Positions 35,691-48,200 of a stretch of DNA of 64,000 bases are shown here, piece after piece. Both the position numbers and the translations under genes were made by a program. Each line of letters begins with the position of its first letter. Within the stretch, counting starts at the first letter, position 1. This DNA is from Isoetes taiwanensis. Its lineage: Eukaryota; Streptophyta; Lycopodiopsida; Isoetales; Isoetaceae. The DNA lies in the NCBI GenBank assembly GCA_021234155.1, contig JAJEKV010000008.1, positions 14,009,410-14,073,409 of the forward strand, read 5' to 3'. A model generated the notes under the pieces. It was not told the DNA's origin, ran no database searches, and worked only from the letters and a program-made list of their open reading frames with translations.

Positions 35691-35885
35691 TTCTAGCTTC
35701 ATCCAAACAGTCTATTTCGAATCTGAATGTGCTTGCACCATTTGGAATGTTTTGAATGCCAGGCAGTGCTTGTGTCATTTGACCTATTCTAGCGTCATCC
35801 AAACAGTCGATTTCGAGTTCTGAATGTGCTTGCACCATTAAGAATGTTTTGGATGTCAAACAGTTATGCCTTTGGAATATTTTGG
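35691..35885. repeat. Two-copy tandem repeat, ~96-bp unit, plus partial third
   Basis: ttctagc.tcatccaaacagtc..gaatgtgcttgcaccatt..gaatgtttt recurs at 35691 and 35787. A partial unit (tttggaatattttggatgtc) follows. Confidence 0.75.
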
Positions 35886-35934
35886 ATGTCAGACAAAGCT
35901 ATTGTGTAATACTTCTCATATTGGCAAATGCTAG

Positions 35935-36311
35935 GTACAAAAAATATCATTCCTATCATGGTGGTGATGAAGAAGCCAGGAAAACAAACTACAAAGACAT
36001 GGTAGCACTTGCACTTTTTAACAAGTGTCTGTCCCTTTCTGTGACTCCCATGCAACTTTTAAATTCATTCTGAATGTACTAGGTTCACAAATACTACGAT
36101 CTTGTGACGAGCTTTTATGAATATGGATGGGGGCGGTCGTTCCATTTTGCTAATAGGTGTGCTTAAATTTCTTTAAAGTATGTTTTGCTTTAGTTTCCAT
36201 GATTTAATTGCTATGAATCGTTATAGGTTCTAAGATGAAACACTTCAAGAAAGCATCAAACGGCATGAACATTTCCTTGCTCTACATCTGGGGCTTAAGC
36301 CTGGGATGAAG
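35935..36311 (+). pseudogene. Sterol C-24 methyltransferase (SMT1) fragment, three exons
   Basis: Exon 35935-36001 reads YKKYHSYHGGDEEARKTNYK. Exon 36083-36156 reads HKYYDLVTSFYEYGWGRSFH. Exon 36227-36311 reads DETLQESIKRHEHFLALHLG and LKPGMK. All have GT-AG borders and match, in order, the N-terminal part of plant sterol C-24 methyltransferase (cycloartenol methylation in phytosterol synthesis). A TAA stop lies at the start of the third exon, and the catalytic SAM-binding exon (LDVGCGIGGP) is not found downstream. So this is a truncated copy, probably a duplicated fragment. Confidence 0.8.
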
Positions 36312-36696
36312 GTGATGATTTAGTAATTTTAAAAGGAAGATGCTGAGCTTAGCCAATGCATTGCCTTTGATTTGTAGATGGTGTTGAAGTAGAGGTGATT
36401 ATTCCTTGAAGTATTAACCTATTATCATTCTGGAAATTAATTGCTTCATGCTTCGTTGTGCAGCTAAGAAGAAGATCTTCTCATGATATATTTATAATTG
36501 TTGATCCCTTCACAGGATCACCAGCTGAAGATTAGGCCACCGTTTTGACTTTGTCCACATGATGTCTTGCTACTTTACAACAATTGGTTTCTACTTCAGT
36601 ACCATGGTAAGCAATCTTTCCTATGTGTGTAGAGCTTGCAATGTTTTCACTCAACAAGAGACCTGATGTACATGGAGGAGAAATTGCGGATTGTAG
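36312..36696. other. No gene recognised
   Basis: Sequence after the SMT1 fragment; no further SMT1 exon is visible. Confidence 0.4.
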
Positions 36697-37345
36697 TTTT
36701 TTTTTTTTTTTTTGAAGGCACGGTAGATTTTATATTCATTCATATGATATAAAGTACATGATTCCATAAGAATCATATTGGAAGAATTCCAGCACATAAA
36801 AAACCCTGAATATCTAGGGGGAACCCAGAAGATCCAGGGAAAAATACGAAACTACTAACATAAAGTAGAATGAATGGACAAGTTAAGTACTACCAATGGA
36901 GTCATTCAACATCTTCTTCGGCTTCAACATACTATAGTGGTAAACCATCCTTCTTCTGCTAAAACCAATTACTATAGGAACCTCTCCATGGTTTCCAACA
37001 ACCGATCCATTTGTTAGCCCAATCAGAAGCGCCTTCATTTACCCTTAATGGCCACATATAGATTAAGACCAAGGAAGATTTTCAGCATCCTTTGCAAACT
37101 GGAAGAGTAAAACATGGACCAAAATCAAGAAGCGAAAAAGGACATGTAGACAAATAATTACCCAACTCTTATGCCCCAAAGGCTAACATTCCCATTATAA
37201 AGGCGAAAGGCAATCTCCTAGCTCGCCATAAATCAATCCGGTGAATACCAACTAGACCATAGCCCAGCCCTAAAAATGTGATCAGAAAGATGGTGCATTG
37301 TTGGAGATGCCTCTAGATCATCATGTTCAATATGTAGCATAATAA
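36697..37345 (-). mobile_element. 5'-truncated LINE
   Basis: A T-run at 36697-36714 (A-tail on the minus strand) is followed by minus-strand translations with former coding phrases: WANKWIGCWKPWRGSYSNW, and MLHIEHDDLEASPTMHHL followed by SDHIF, like the zinc-binding end of L1 ORF2. Frames are heavily broken. Confidence 0.5.
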
Positions 37346-37485
37346 CAGGGGGTTTTTTTTTTGTGTTTTTTGCACGCTTTTCACAAAGGTTTTCCTAAGA
37401 TTTCATGGCGATTCGAATGGATGTACTAATGCATTACATCTAGAGTGCACCATTTCTTAGTCGTTGATTTGGCTTTTTTTTTTCA
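37325..37485 (+). repeat. LINE/SINE-like 3' segment, inverted relative to 42930-43110
   Basis: tgtagcataataacaggggg, the downstream Ctaaggttt..gatttc and gtactaatgcattacatctagagt match the reverse complement of 42930-43110 and of the corresponding part of the second cassette copy. Three dispersed copies of the same 3' region are therefore present. Confidence 0.6.
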
Positions 37486-38066
37486 ATGGTCCAACATCCA
37501 ACGGCTCACAACAAAAAGCCCCTCTTTTTATTTTAGGGTTGAACATGTATGCAAGCCTTAGCCACCGATTTCGATGTTAGAAGCAGAAGAGAAGGCCCCC
37601 CTATCACGATTCCCCGCGATGACGACCGGCAAAGATGTTTTTTCTTCCGCTTCTTCTTTCTCTTCATGCTTGTTTTGTTATGTGCCTTTGGCTCAAGACA
37701 TCCCGAACCTCAATGGTTGTGGAAAAACGCTTATGTGCAAGTAACCTTGCCAATCCGGCAGGAGAAGAGGCAGCCCCCCACTGGTTTTTGGTTTGGCAAT
37801 TTCGTGAAGAAGGATAATGGCAAGAAGAGTGGAAATCTGGTGATCCTTGCATATTAGACAAGATGAAGGCCTTCTCCCTCCTTTAACCGTAATGCATGAG
37901 CTCTGCTTATTTTCTTTGTCACAAGCTGCTAGAACTTCCACGAGAATGGTCTTTTTCTTATTTTCTTGGTGATCATCCGCTAAAACTTCCCGGCTATTGG
38001 AAGACTAACCTTTGAGTTCAAGCTTCTAGGTTGGCATCAAGGTAAATCTACTCAAACTATGACTTG
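37486..38066. other. Unassigned; open frame 37549-37857
   Basis: The plus-strand frame (102 codons, starts MQALATDFDVRSRREG) includes a hydrophobic stretch at residues 33-48 but matches nothing I recognise. The minus strand is also open here (ASSPAGLARLLAHKRFSTTI). Confidence 0.3.
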
Positions 38067-38171
38067 CATTTGAAGCAGAATTGGAAGAGGATTTTGCCTC
38101 TGCGATGATGGTATAGAGAAATTACTTGCTATATTTCATTAGGTTTTGGGCTCATTGGATCCGGTTTGCAG

Positions 38172-38304
38172 GTCAAGCCTTGCTTGCTTTTCGAGCCAGC
38201 AAAACATCAGATCCTAATGGGGTTCTATCTAGTTGGAAAGCGGTCGATGAGACTCCATGCCAGTGGTTTGGCGTTGGTTGCTTTAATGATAAACTTATTA
38301 GTCT
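38172..38304 (+). pseudogene. LRR receptor-like protein N-terminal exon, copy 1
   Basis: After an acceptor (tttgcag) the frame reads QALLAFRASKTSDPNGVLSS and then ETPCQWFGVGCFNDK, and ends at a GTAAGT donor. This is the LRRNT_2 cap that precedes leucine-rich repeats in plant receptor kinases (ALLxFKxx..DPxGxLxSW..C.W.GV.C). No LRR or kinase exon follows; the next recognisable exons are from another gene. A detached single exon. Confidence 0.75.
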
Positions 38305-38592
38305 GTAAGTAGTCGAACCTATCATGCCTTTTGCATTCTACTAGGATCTTTAAGGTAAGACAATTTCACCCGTTTATATTACCAGCAAATTAGAATGCAG
38401 TAACCAGCATCAGCCATATGCTAAGGAGGGCTGTCATCATCATGCATCGGTGCCTTGAATCGGATAGCTGGTAGCTTCTCCCCTGTTACATTGCTTTCTC
38501 AGAGCTTATAGCTATCCCTAGTTATTCATTGAGTTGTAACATATCAAATCTGTTCTAATTCATTCTCTTCAAACTTGGCCACATTCTTATAG

Positions 38593-38955
38593 GGAGAGAA
38601 TGCACTTCGTGATGTTTACTCTAAGGATGGTCACTTAAGCTACTATATTGTGAGGCCTGGTGGATTGAACAATAAGGAAGGTGGCCAGTACAAAATCATT
38701 GCTGAAAAAGGTTAGTTTTCTATGATCAGTTTTGCACTTACTAGATAACTAAGATCCATTTTATTTTTTGTCAGGGAATAAAGGAACGGGATCCATAAGT
38801 CGTCGTGATGTCGTTGTGATGTCGCCGATGTTGTTGTTGCCTGTGTGGATGGACTTTGTACTCCGAATGTGACATTTGAAATTTATTGTGATATCCAACA
38901 ACCACCTTTAAATGGCCTAAAAGATATTCTATCATTAGACCCTGGCAACAATTAG
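38593..38955 (+). pseudogene. Atypical SDR (NmrA-like) exons, copy 1
   Basis: Exon 38593-38710 reads GENALRD..LSYYIVRPGG and NKEGGQYKIIAEKG. Exon 38775-38955 reads NKGTGSISRRDV and, after a small shift, ADVVVACVDGLCTPNVTFEI, ending in TAG. Plant atypical short-chain dehydrogenases with this YTIVRPGGL..ISRxDVA..V signature bind NAD(P). Only the C-terminal half is present, without the N-terminal GxxGxxG motif. It directly follows the LRR exon on the same strand, which is not a normal gene order. Confidence 0.65.
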
Positions 38956-39282
38956 AATGAAATGGTGAAGTCTATGGAAAAGGTGTTCCTTAACAGTGGT
39001 AAGCTTTTACAACGACCTGCACCTTTTACCATAGAGCTAGCGTGCCACCACAACACACACAGTTGTTTATTGTTGCGTGGAAATGATGTTCTGCATCATT
39101 TTTATTTACCTTGGTTTCTTCAAAGTCCTACTACAGCAAAGATTTTTATGAGATATGTTTTTTTCACATTCTATTGCTTGTTGAGCAAGAATTTATATAT
39201 ATGGAGTTTGAACTTGTAATAGTGTTGAATGGATGTTTCTTCATTTCTCCATGTTAGGTGGAAGATTTTCCCATTTTCTTTT

Positions 39283-40605
39283 CTGCGCTTTATTAGGGCT
39301 AAAGAAGGGCCCAAAATTTTAATATACCAATCAACACACAAGCGACCATTAACATTATTAACATAAACCATTGCATTTAACACATTTAAATTAAAATCCC
39401 CTTAAACCCCTTTGGTTTGGGTGCATATTCACACGGGGGGTGACGTAGGGCAGCGAGAGCCCTCGTAATTGTATTTTGCACGTACAAAATCAACACCATA
39501 TAGTATTTCGCTTGAAATCTTATAGTATTTTGTGAATCTTGTTACACAGTATAGCAAATCTTGTACTTGCATACCCCACAAACGAGGAACTTTACGTACG
39601 GTGTAGATTAAGGAATAAGGGGTGAATATGCCTATCCAATAGCTCTCGTTGCCCGGAGTCACCCCCCGTGTGAATATGCACCCAAACCAAAGGGGGTTTA
39701 AGGGGGATTTTAATTTAAATGTGTTAAATGCAATGGTTTATGTTAATAATGTTAATGGTCGTTGTGTGTTGATTGGTAGCTATCCATCCACAAACCCTCC
39801 ATCAGAAAATGAAATCCAAGGTCTCCCGCCACTTGAATTTCAAGACTTCGGATCTAGTAAACTAATCACAGCTGCTAGGATACATAAAAATCTCCACATA
39901 TACATAGAATATATGGATGGAAGCAACAATAAAATTAGAATAGGCTGCCACACTATTCTTAAAGCTGCCACAGGCTTTTAAAGTTCTGATTCTTTGTAAC
40001 CAAATGTCCTCATGATCATCCAAAATTCCTTAAATTGATGGAAAAATTACAGAGACTTCAAACAATCATCTTGAAGCTGGTTAGACTTAGAATAAGCCCA
40101 ACCCACTAGACTACTCTCCAGAGCCCAGCCTTAAATTATAAATTGTGAGAAGACACCTAATATGCCAACAAGTCTTGAAATCCCCCTTAAACCCCCTTTG
40201 GTTTGGGTGCATATTCACACGGGGGGTTACTCCGGGCAACGAGAGCTGTCGGATGGGTATATTTGCCCTTTATTCTAAGATCTGGGCCGTACATAGTGAT
40301 CCTCGTTTGTGGGGTATGCATGTACAAGTTTTTGTGTACTGTATATTAAAATTTGCAAAATACTATAAGGTTTGAGAGAATGTACTTAATGGTGTTAATT
40401 TTGTACATGTATTGTAAATATATTTTTGGGGCTCTCGCTGCCCTACGTAACCCCCCGTGTGAATATGCACCCAAACCAAAGGGGGTTTAAGGGGGATTTT
40501 AATTAAAATGTGTTAAATGCAATGGTTTGTGTTAATAATGTTAATGGTAGTTGTGTGTTCACTGTTATATTAAAAAAAATTTTGGGCCCTTAGGCCCTCC
40601 CTAAC
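39283..40605. mobile_element. Nested inverted-repeat element, copy 1
   Basis: The outer ends (gggcccaaaattttaata.. and its inverted copy ..tattaaaaaaaattttgggccc) enclose blocks that are mutual inverted repeats: 39321-39440 with 39650-39779, and 40185-40250 with 40440-40575 (TTTGGTTTGGGTGCATATTC on each). No coding frame. A foldback/MITE-like cluster. Confidence 0.75.
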
Positions 40606-42300
40606 TAACTAAACATAGGTAAATGTTATGGGCCTAAATATTAATTACTAAAAAGCACAATAACATCAAGACAAACAAATTATTCCCATTGCAAACAACT
40701 ATGAGTACATTTTGTAATCTCAATTCCCTGCCAATTCAAAGAATTTGGAGCCCTATTATGGCTGGCCCAATATGCAGTATTCCTGCTGCTGCATGGAACA
40801 CATAGACTGTTGAGGGACTTGTATTATGTACTGCATTTGTTGTAATTGAAGTCCTGTAGGTGATTGCTGGAGTAAAGGCTGCTTCAATGATTACAGATTC
40901 ACGAACTCTTGGAGTGCAAGAAGAGCCATCATTCGATATTGCTCAGACCGATTTAATGAAAGAGCATCGGCCTTTCTCGATCCGCATCCACCGGTCAACG
41001 ACTAATCTAGGATAATTCGGGGCTTGAACGTCTATTTTCCCATCTCCCCAAATTGAGAACGAGGTATGCAACTCATAAAATCATCCTCATCCCTCGTGGA
41101 CAAATAATGCACATGATGTTACCTATATTGAAGGTTGGCATTAAGCAAATAAGTCTAACAAATGATCCTTACCAAGACATCTTGGCCTTTTAGATCTCAA
41201 TAGCGTTGAAATGATCCTTACCAAGACATCTTGGCCTTTTAGATCTCAATAGCAAGTGATGGATGAGAAGAAAGGTATGGTGCCAAGGGTTCTATTTCCC
41301 ACAATGATACCCTTCTTTGTCTTTGTCCCTGCAGGTTGATTCATCCCACCCAACTTTGCAAGATTCATCCCACCCAACTTTGCAAGTGGATTAAAATATC
41401 ACATATTCGTATGGCCAATAATATTCATTGATTTTAGTAATTTGGCCTCCTACAATGAAAGAATACATACCTTTAGGGAACGAGGAACGCCAGGGATGAG
41501 TTTGGCCACTGATTGGATCAAGGTGATTGTCCCCATGTACCAGTTCAATACATTATGAGTTTAACTTTTAAAGTGTTACCCATCATAATTAATGCGTAAA
41601 ATAAGCTCCCTTGTGCCTCGCTTAAGAAGGGTTAGCACAATAGACCATTACCTTTGGGTACTCGAGTCCTCTATTTCTAGTTCCATTCTGAACCGCATGC
41701 CCAATCGAAACTTGTTTATGGTAGACTGCTGTGTTGTACTTGGACAGGGGAATGACAAAACTCGGAAGGACTCGCCCTGAAATTTTCAAACCCTACCTGA
41801 TTTACAGAAACTGTATCTATATGTGCACTTTAGGATGAAAGCTAAACCTTGGATTATAAAACGGCTGTTAGTAGGCAAGCAGCATGAACCGCAGCAGCGA
41901 AGAACTAAGCATGCTGTCTTTTGACAATAATGACGATGGCATATTGATCTGCTGCCATTTGCACGCTCGGATTCACGAAAGAAGTCGCCCACTTTCATCC
42001 CTGATTAACAAGATATGAATGTAAGAATTCTGATGGTTACTGCATGCATATTGCATCCACAAGAACAAACACATGTCAAAACAATATGAGAAGCTTGTAC
42101 AAGAACATAAAGGTACACCTTAAAACAGACAATATTTTGCAGATCCGCTATGTTAATACTATGTGTGCAAGCCCATTTTGCGGCCCTAATGTATGTGGCC
42201 GGTCTTCAAATGAAGATCTTAGTGCAATGCTATTAGATTTGAGCTCACCTTCATCTCAATCTTGATCCATCACCTCCAAGTTCCAATCACTTGACTTGAT
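40606..42300. other. Noncoding part of cassette copy 1, with small tandem repeats
   Basis: Holds a 48-bp direct repeat (41158-41255, tccttaccaagacatcttgg) and a 26-bp direct repeat (41337-41390). No gene identified. A minus-strand frame at 41786-41998 is present in both cassette copies but matches nothing I know. Confidence 0.45.
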
Positions 42301-42319
42301 CAAGAGCCTACAACTCACC

Positions 42320-42840
42320 GGAATGCTATCAAGCCAACCCAAAAAATGCCCGGAGATTCAAGATGGCAACACGGATCCTGGACAACCAATCTGAATTCCA
42401 AAGTGCCCACGCAAGTAGAAGCTAAAGACCATATGATTCCCGGAAGAAATGCAAATAATATCATACAATCTAGTATCCAAATCCTTCACGAGCCTACAAG
42501 CAGCCCCCAACCGATCCCAAAGACAACAACTCGGCTTTTCGCTAGGTTTTGTCTCGCCTCAAGAAGTCTAAGGCATGTGCTTTCTCAAAGCAGGATCAAC
42601 ATGATCGACCTCCGCTGAACCGGGCCAAACTGTGATGAGGGTTTGACCGAAAAAATTCTCCCAGCTTAACCGGGTAAAGGGCGCATAATGTGGGCAAATT
42701 TTTGGGGCAAAAGGGGAGCGATCTACCGGGCTTGCAGAGAAGGATTGCCCACGGCTATGCCTCATACCCAAATCAAGAAATTGTAATGCTGCAGATCGTA
42801 AGAACATAGACGCATTGAGAGGGCACCGCTTCAAATTATG
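42320..42840 (-). pseudogene. Alternative NAD(P)H dehydrogenase (NDA-type) first exon, copy 1
   Basis: Counterpart of 61069-61560, where the family is clearer. Here the frame (..AEVDHVDPALRKHMP) is more disrupted, with changes concentrated at CAG/CTG triplets. The Gly-rich NAD-binding stretch is recognisable only by alignment to the other copy. Confidence 0.55.
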
Positions 42841-42917
42841 GGGTCGAGGGCACGATTTACCCTAAGCATTCTAAGAGAACCCTAAAGTAATAGATCTCGA
42901 AAGCCTTGCATGCCATA

Positions 42918-43130
42918 TTTATTTTTTTTTTTTAAGGGTTAAACCATTGTCCGGTTTGCCATAAAAAAAATAATGAAAGCTGTGATATGCAAGACTCTAG
43001 ATGTACGCATTAGTACATCAATTGGAATACACCACAAAATCATAGCAAAACCTTAGTGAAAAACATACAAAAATACAAAAGTAACCCCCTGTTATTATGC
43101 TACATATTCTATGTACATTCTGCCAGCAAG
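42918..43130 (-). mobile_element. LINE-like 3' end with poly(A), copy 1
   Basis: A T-run at about 42920-42931 (A-tail on the minus strand) is followed by the segment shared, inverted, with 37325-37485. Confidence 0.55.
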
Positions 43131-43439
43131 ATGTGGAAAAGGAAGGAAGGTTCCTGCCAGATTATTAGGATGAAATAAGGATCACCTGGATGAAGCCACG
43201 ATCCTTGTTGCTCAAAATCAAAAGCAGGAGAAATCCCTTCTACGGCTCCACTTAGTCGTTGCTGCCCTTACCCATCCCTCCACCATCCAAAGAACATGGC
43301 GATCTCCTCCGGCATGGCCGAATGTAGGATGGGCGGGGTGGCCTGATGGGCATGTAAGGGCAAAAGGGCAAAAGCCCTATGGCTAAGCTGCGCGCCAGCC
43401 TCCAAGAACTCTCTAAACCATGATTTCCAATAATTCCGG

Positions 43440-44905
43440 ATTGTAGTTTCACGATCTCTGTCTTTCTTTACGGGAAGTTATACCCGGGCTTAAGTGGCAT
43501 GGAGAAATTATCGTTAGAAATGCATGTAAGCAAAGAATGTTCCACTTGAGGCAGCCTTGGCATCTCAATCTTTGGTGCAGGATTGGTCTTTTAATGGTCT
43601 CCCAATGATCATGGAGATTGGTCTTGAAGAGGGTTTTGTACGCTTTTAGTGATTTTATTATAATGCAAATACAATTGGCTTCGTTTCTTTACCTTCTCTC
43701 TTGTGACAAAGTCGCATTACCGTGGCATGTATAATCATTCATGGTGGGGTCGGGCACGGGCCCACAGGTAGAGGCTTTGTAGTTTGGTATAAAAAAGTAT
43801 GCCAAAAATCCGTTTATATTCTGGTGGAGCCATTTTCATCAAAGGAAATGAGCGTACCATGTCGGGTAATTATTTATAGTTGCCTATAGCCCATCTATAA
43901 AAGGTGATGTTGTATACATTTTGGTTACCTTTTCCATGTGGTTCTTGGTTGTTATGGGTTATTTGCTCCATTTTGTTCAACCTCATCAGATTTGAGTGGC
44001 AAAAGATTGTGGATGATTGGAATAAATGGATCAACTATCTGGGAGGCATAGAAGTTCCAAAGATCAAAGAGTGGGGAAATCATGGTGAGATGAAGAGCAA
44101 GACTATATGAATAATGTAGGCCTTAGGAGGCAAGTTATGGAGATAATATCAATATTTGTTTTTTTCAGCATAATATGGACTCTGTTTACCATTTGCATGT
44201 TGCAAACGGCCATAAGAGTTTAACAACAGAAGTACTAAAACCCTTTTGTATTGCCATGGATTTTATCAATTAGTTGAGCTTTGAATCATCATTGTCTTAA
44301 GTGATTTATGGTCTCTCTGTGGCTCGTTGTTACCGGTGTGCTCATTGTGTTGAAGGTTGTATTTTTGTCATATGCTATTATTTGTTGTTTGTATCTTTTG
44401 TAATTTTTCGAGATTGTTTTGGTCTTTGCATATGTAGATTGTCTCAATGGGTAGAAAAAGATTCAGATGGTGACCTTCTACCGATGTTCGATATAAAGGC
44501 TCCGCAGGTTTGTTGGATTAGTTTCAATCATAATTATTCTTTTGTGTGGTGGCATTTAACTCTAGGTGACCTTTTGTCAAGATTCTTGCACATTCCAACA
44601 AAGCTAGACATTATTGCGTGTGTAATTATAGAGCCATGTTCTTTGATTAAGTATGTAATGTGTACCGGACCGAAATTACAATCAACGATTAGTCGCAGGC
44701 AAAGAAAACCATTACTTATGCTTCAAAGACTTCGGGATTATGTAAGATCTCTTGCTCGAGCATATGAATTTGTTATGGCGTTAGTCCTTTTACCCCGTTG
44801 CCATCCTTGCTTGGTTTCCCTTTGTACCGAAGTTTCAAACATGCCTACTATTTAATCAAGCATTTAGTAGAGGATTGCAAATATCCGTGATTCTGCCGAA
44901 GAAAG
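43440..44905 (+). pseudogene. Callose synthase C-terminal exons, copy 1
   Basis: Phrases in order: TALSDFI/QLQLA-like sequence (43.6 kb), FEWQKIVDDWNKWINYLGGI (about 44.0 kb), TLGDLLSRFL (44.56 kb), YVRSLARAYEFVMALVL (44.74 kb), then the C-terminal region. They match the membrane-embedded C-terminus of plant 1,3-beta-glucan synthase (GSL/CalS). Compared with 62160-63621, the final exon here is spoiled at each CAG/CTG site, and it shares the in-frame TGA after KS..W with the other copy. Confidence 0.75.
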
Positions 44906-45275
44906 AAAAAGACGAAATGGACCATATAGGCCGTTGTTCGAAGTATTCAGGTTAACCATATCAACCTTTTTTCTAGCTGAAGTTCAAAGGAAGGTAACAT
45001 TGATTGTCGTAAGGAAACCCTTTGAATGGTGTTGTCTTTAAGGATATTATATTGAAAAGAAGATTACATAAGTGTACCATAAATAGGAATGCCTCTCGAA
45101 GGCATGGAGGTGTGTTGATTGGTGAACCAGAAAGATGTTATTCATGTCACATTTGCCATATTATCATGTGGCTCTCTATAAAATGTACAAAAATCTTTTG
45201 AGACCGTCTTTTCGATTATTTTCTAAACGGTAATGAAAACTTTGCTACCTCATTTTTGCCATTCCGCATCTTATA

Positions 45276-48200
45276 AGAAGCATTCAAGACGTTTAGATTA
45301 TCAAAAATGCCCACGCCCATTTTCTTATAAGTAGAGCTTTTGTACATCTTTGTTGTCTTAAACGGATTATCCGCTTGTATTTAAATTGGATTTCCACCCT
45401 CATGCGTTACTTGTTGATCAGATGATGCATTTCTATGCCAACCGTCTCAAGCATTGGTCTGACATGTGGTGACATTGGAGGATGTGCAACATGTTTAACA
45501 TGTTTTAAAGCTGTGCAAAAGATCATAGTAATAATGAAGCTTTTAGGGATTTTGCATAAATGCAAAGAAACCAAGTACTTATCGTGAGTTTTAAAAGCAT
45601 GCAATAGAAGTTTATTTATGCAAAAAATATACATCCGATGATGCAACTTGGTCCATCTAGAGGACTTTCAACAGACAGATAAGAATAAGGTGGTCATGAA
45701 ACATGTATTTAGAAATCTACAATTCTCTCTTTGTTTGATATGCATTTTGTTTTGGCATTGCCTTCCAAGACAGGCAATCTTGAACCTTGCTTTGTCCCAT
45801 CTTATCTTATTTGGCGCAGCAAACAACCCCGAAAGGTGCACCTCACTTGCTCAAGAAAAGAAGAATGAAAAATCGTAAGTCTTCTTTTCAAGAGCCCTCT
45901 CGTAGTTGGGAAGAAGTTCAAAATTACAAAACATCGGATATTAGGACGAAGAAGAAGGGCAAGGTATTTCTTAGAGAGGAGGGCAGGAGTCGATGAGTTT
46001 GAAGACGCGGAGCCTTTACAACCGTAGATGTATTGAAGGAAAAGAATAGATTTTCTTTATAAAGCTTGGCCGGGTAAGAAGAAGACATCAATGCATATCC
46101 TCTAATGATATGATGTAGCGTGGAAGAGAAATATGATTCCCGTGTGCTTTCTTATTTGGAGCGACTAGGAGTTACCCTTATAGGGTTATTGACTCTAATT
46201 CCAAAATTTCCGCCCTGTATCATGCAAGTAGTGTGGTGATGGACTTGCAACCCTGTTATAACTTATGAAGGTCCAGGGTGTTCAAAGGAACAATTTTGCC
46301 AAGAGTTTTGATGAGGTACCCGATTTCTTAGGGTTTAAGCTACAAGGAACTATAAGCACTTCCAAAGATATTTAGTAGGTATTGGACTCAATCCGGGGGG
46401 GATCTATTATCACAAAGATTTCGGGGAAATTTTACCATGCGGGTAGGGAAACAATATTAAGCCAAAGGTTGATTATCTTTGTAGCTTGCCCTAAAAGGAA
46501 GAAGTAGCCCGATACTAGAGAAGCACCTTTACATCTTGGGGTGGCGGAATGCTAGATGATAAATTGAGACCTTACGCCCGGCTCTATTCAGCATCGGTTG
46601 TCTAAAGGAGTCCATGCCCGCCATCATTATGCAATTTCGCACTTGTTTGAAGTTGACCTTCGGGATAATCTTATCAACAAAAAGAAATGGCTAGGTAGAG
46701 CATGTTGGTGTCGATTCCAAAGATATTCCGGGCATGTTTGAAAAGTCTGCCCAATCATTTTATAGTTGATGGAAGATAAAGCTATCCAACGAAGTAGCCT
46801 TTTTGATAGATTAGGTTATTTTACACCCGGAAAGCAATAGCTTAAAGATGGTTATCTCTTTGTCCTAAACTCCTTAATACTATTGGGATCGGAAACAATG
46901 ATGGCCAACCGGACTATTTCTTCTTGAAAATGAGGAGCCCCACTGAATTAATAGAATTTCCCAGTATTTTATTTACTGACTTTAAGACTAGAATACAAAC
47001 TACGGTATGAAGAAGTTAAGATGAAGGGAATCAAATGTAAAGCTTGCAATGGTTTCTTCAATGAAGTGATGCAAGGTTCACATAACGCCTTAGTTTGAGG
47101 ACTACATAGAGAGGCCTCTTATCATAATAGATGTTGCTAAAGAAGCATCGGGGAATGATCATAGTGGACTTGAAGAGAATCTGCCTTTTCCTTTGAGGAC
47201 GAAAGGAATGCCATTGTTACCTAATTTGAAATAAATAGGATGCCATTAGAAGCTCACCTTGACCACGTAGAGCTTTGGATGATGAACCGGGTTCTCAACT
47301 TTCGTGATGATGATGAAATTCTTTTCTCAGACAATGAAGATGATGGCAGGTTTTAAATGTTCGTAAGGCAGGTACCGGGTTGTGAAGCCTTGCTTGCAAA
47401 AGTATGAATTGTAATCGATATATGCCAAGAATGCATGGTCAACTTTTAGGCACTTGTACTACGCACATGGTTTGGGAAAGGACCAAAGACCGTTGCCATC
47501 TTTTGCATGCATTTAAAATGCGTAAGTCTAGGACAAGAGCAAGTATCAAGGTATGGCAATAGATGTTCGTTCTTTTTTCTATTTTGGTTCAATAATAGTA
47601 TATTAAGAATTTTGGTTTTCGCGGATGCAATTATAACAGTGATTCTTGAAATATATTCAAATCTTTGAATTCTAGGAACAAAGAGGTTGGATTTGCTTGT
47701 CCATATCGGGGATGGAAAAATACTTAACAAATTTTCTCGAAAGCAGCTAATAGATTGTCTATCATCAGATTAACAAGGGCAAGCATGAGATCAAAGAGCT
47801 TAGAAGTTTCAACATAGTGATCTATTTTACTGGCCGCAAAAATGTGAAGGTGCCGATGAGGGGAGATGGTTTACATCATTTGAGAAATATGGGCTCTAAG
47901 ATCTACATCCGACACTACAATAATTCTTGACATGGCTCAAGCTATATATTATATGTTGTTGCATATGTTTCTCATAACAATGGGACATGTTTCGTGAATC
48001 TACATGATTAATGTTTGTACCCGTTTAGATGATTGGATGCACTATCTAATTATGTAAACAACTTTGTTTTCTTCAATCTTTTTCTTTATTTTCATTGGAA
48101 ACATGTGTGGAAGTTGCATACTTTCTTATTGCTATAAATTTCAAAAAGTACAAACTTCAATGACCAAAACCATATTGAAGCGAAAACCTATTTGCAAGAA

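Larger units (their letters stand above)
38067..45275. repeat. Multi-fragment cassette, copy 1
   Basis: Nearly colinear with 56787-63965 (offset about 18.7 kb). It contains, in order, an LRR receptor exon, two SDR exons, nested hairpins, a 48-bp tandem repeat, an alternative NAD(P)H dehydrogenase exon (minus), a LINE tail and callose synthase C-terminal exons. The left breakpoint is near 38067; similarity fades near 45270. Confidence 0.95.

Noticed and set aside
39649-39981. 110-codon frame in the hairpin region as a gene
   Set aside because: Its first third is the arm of an inverted repeat, and the rest has no motif.
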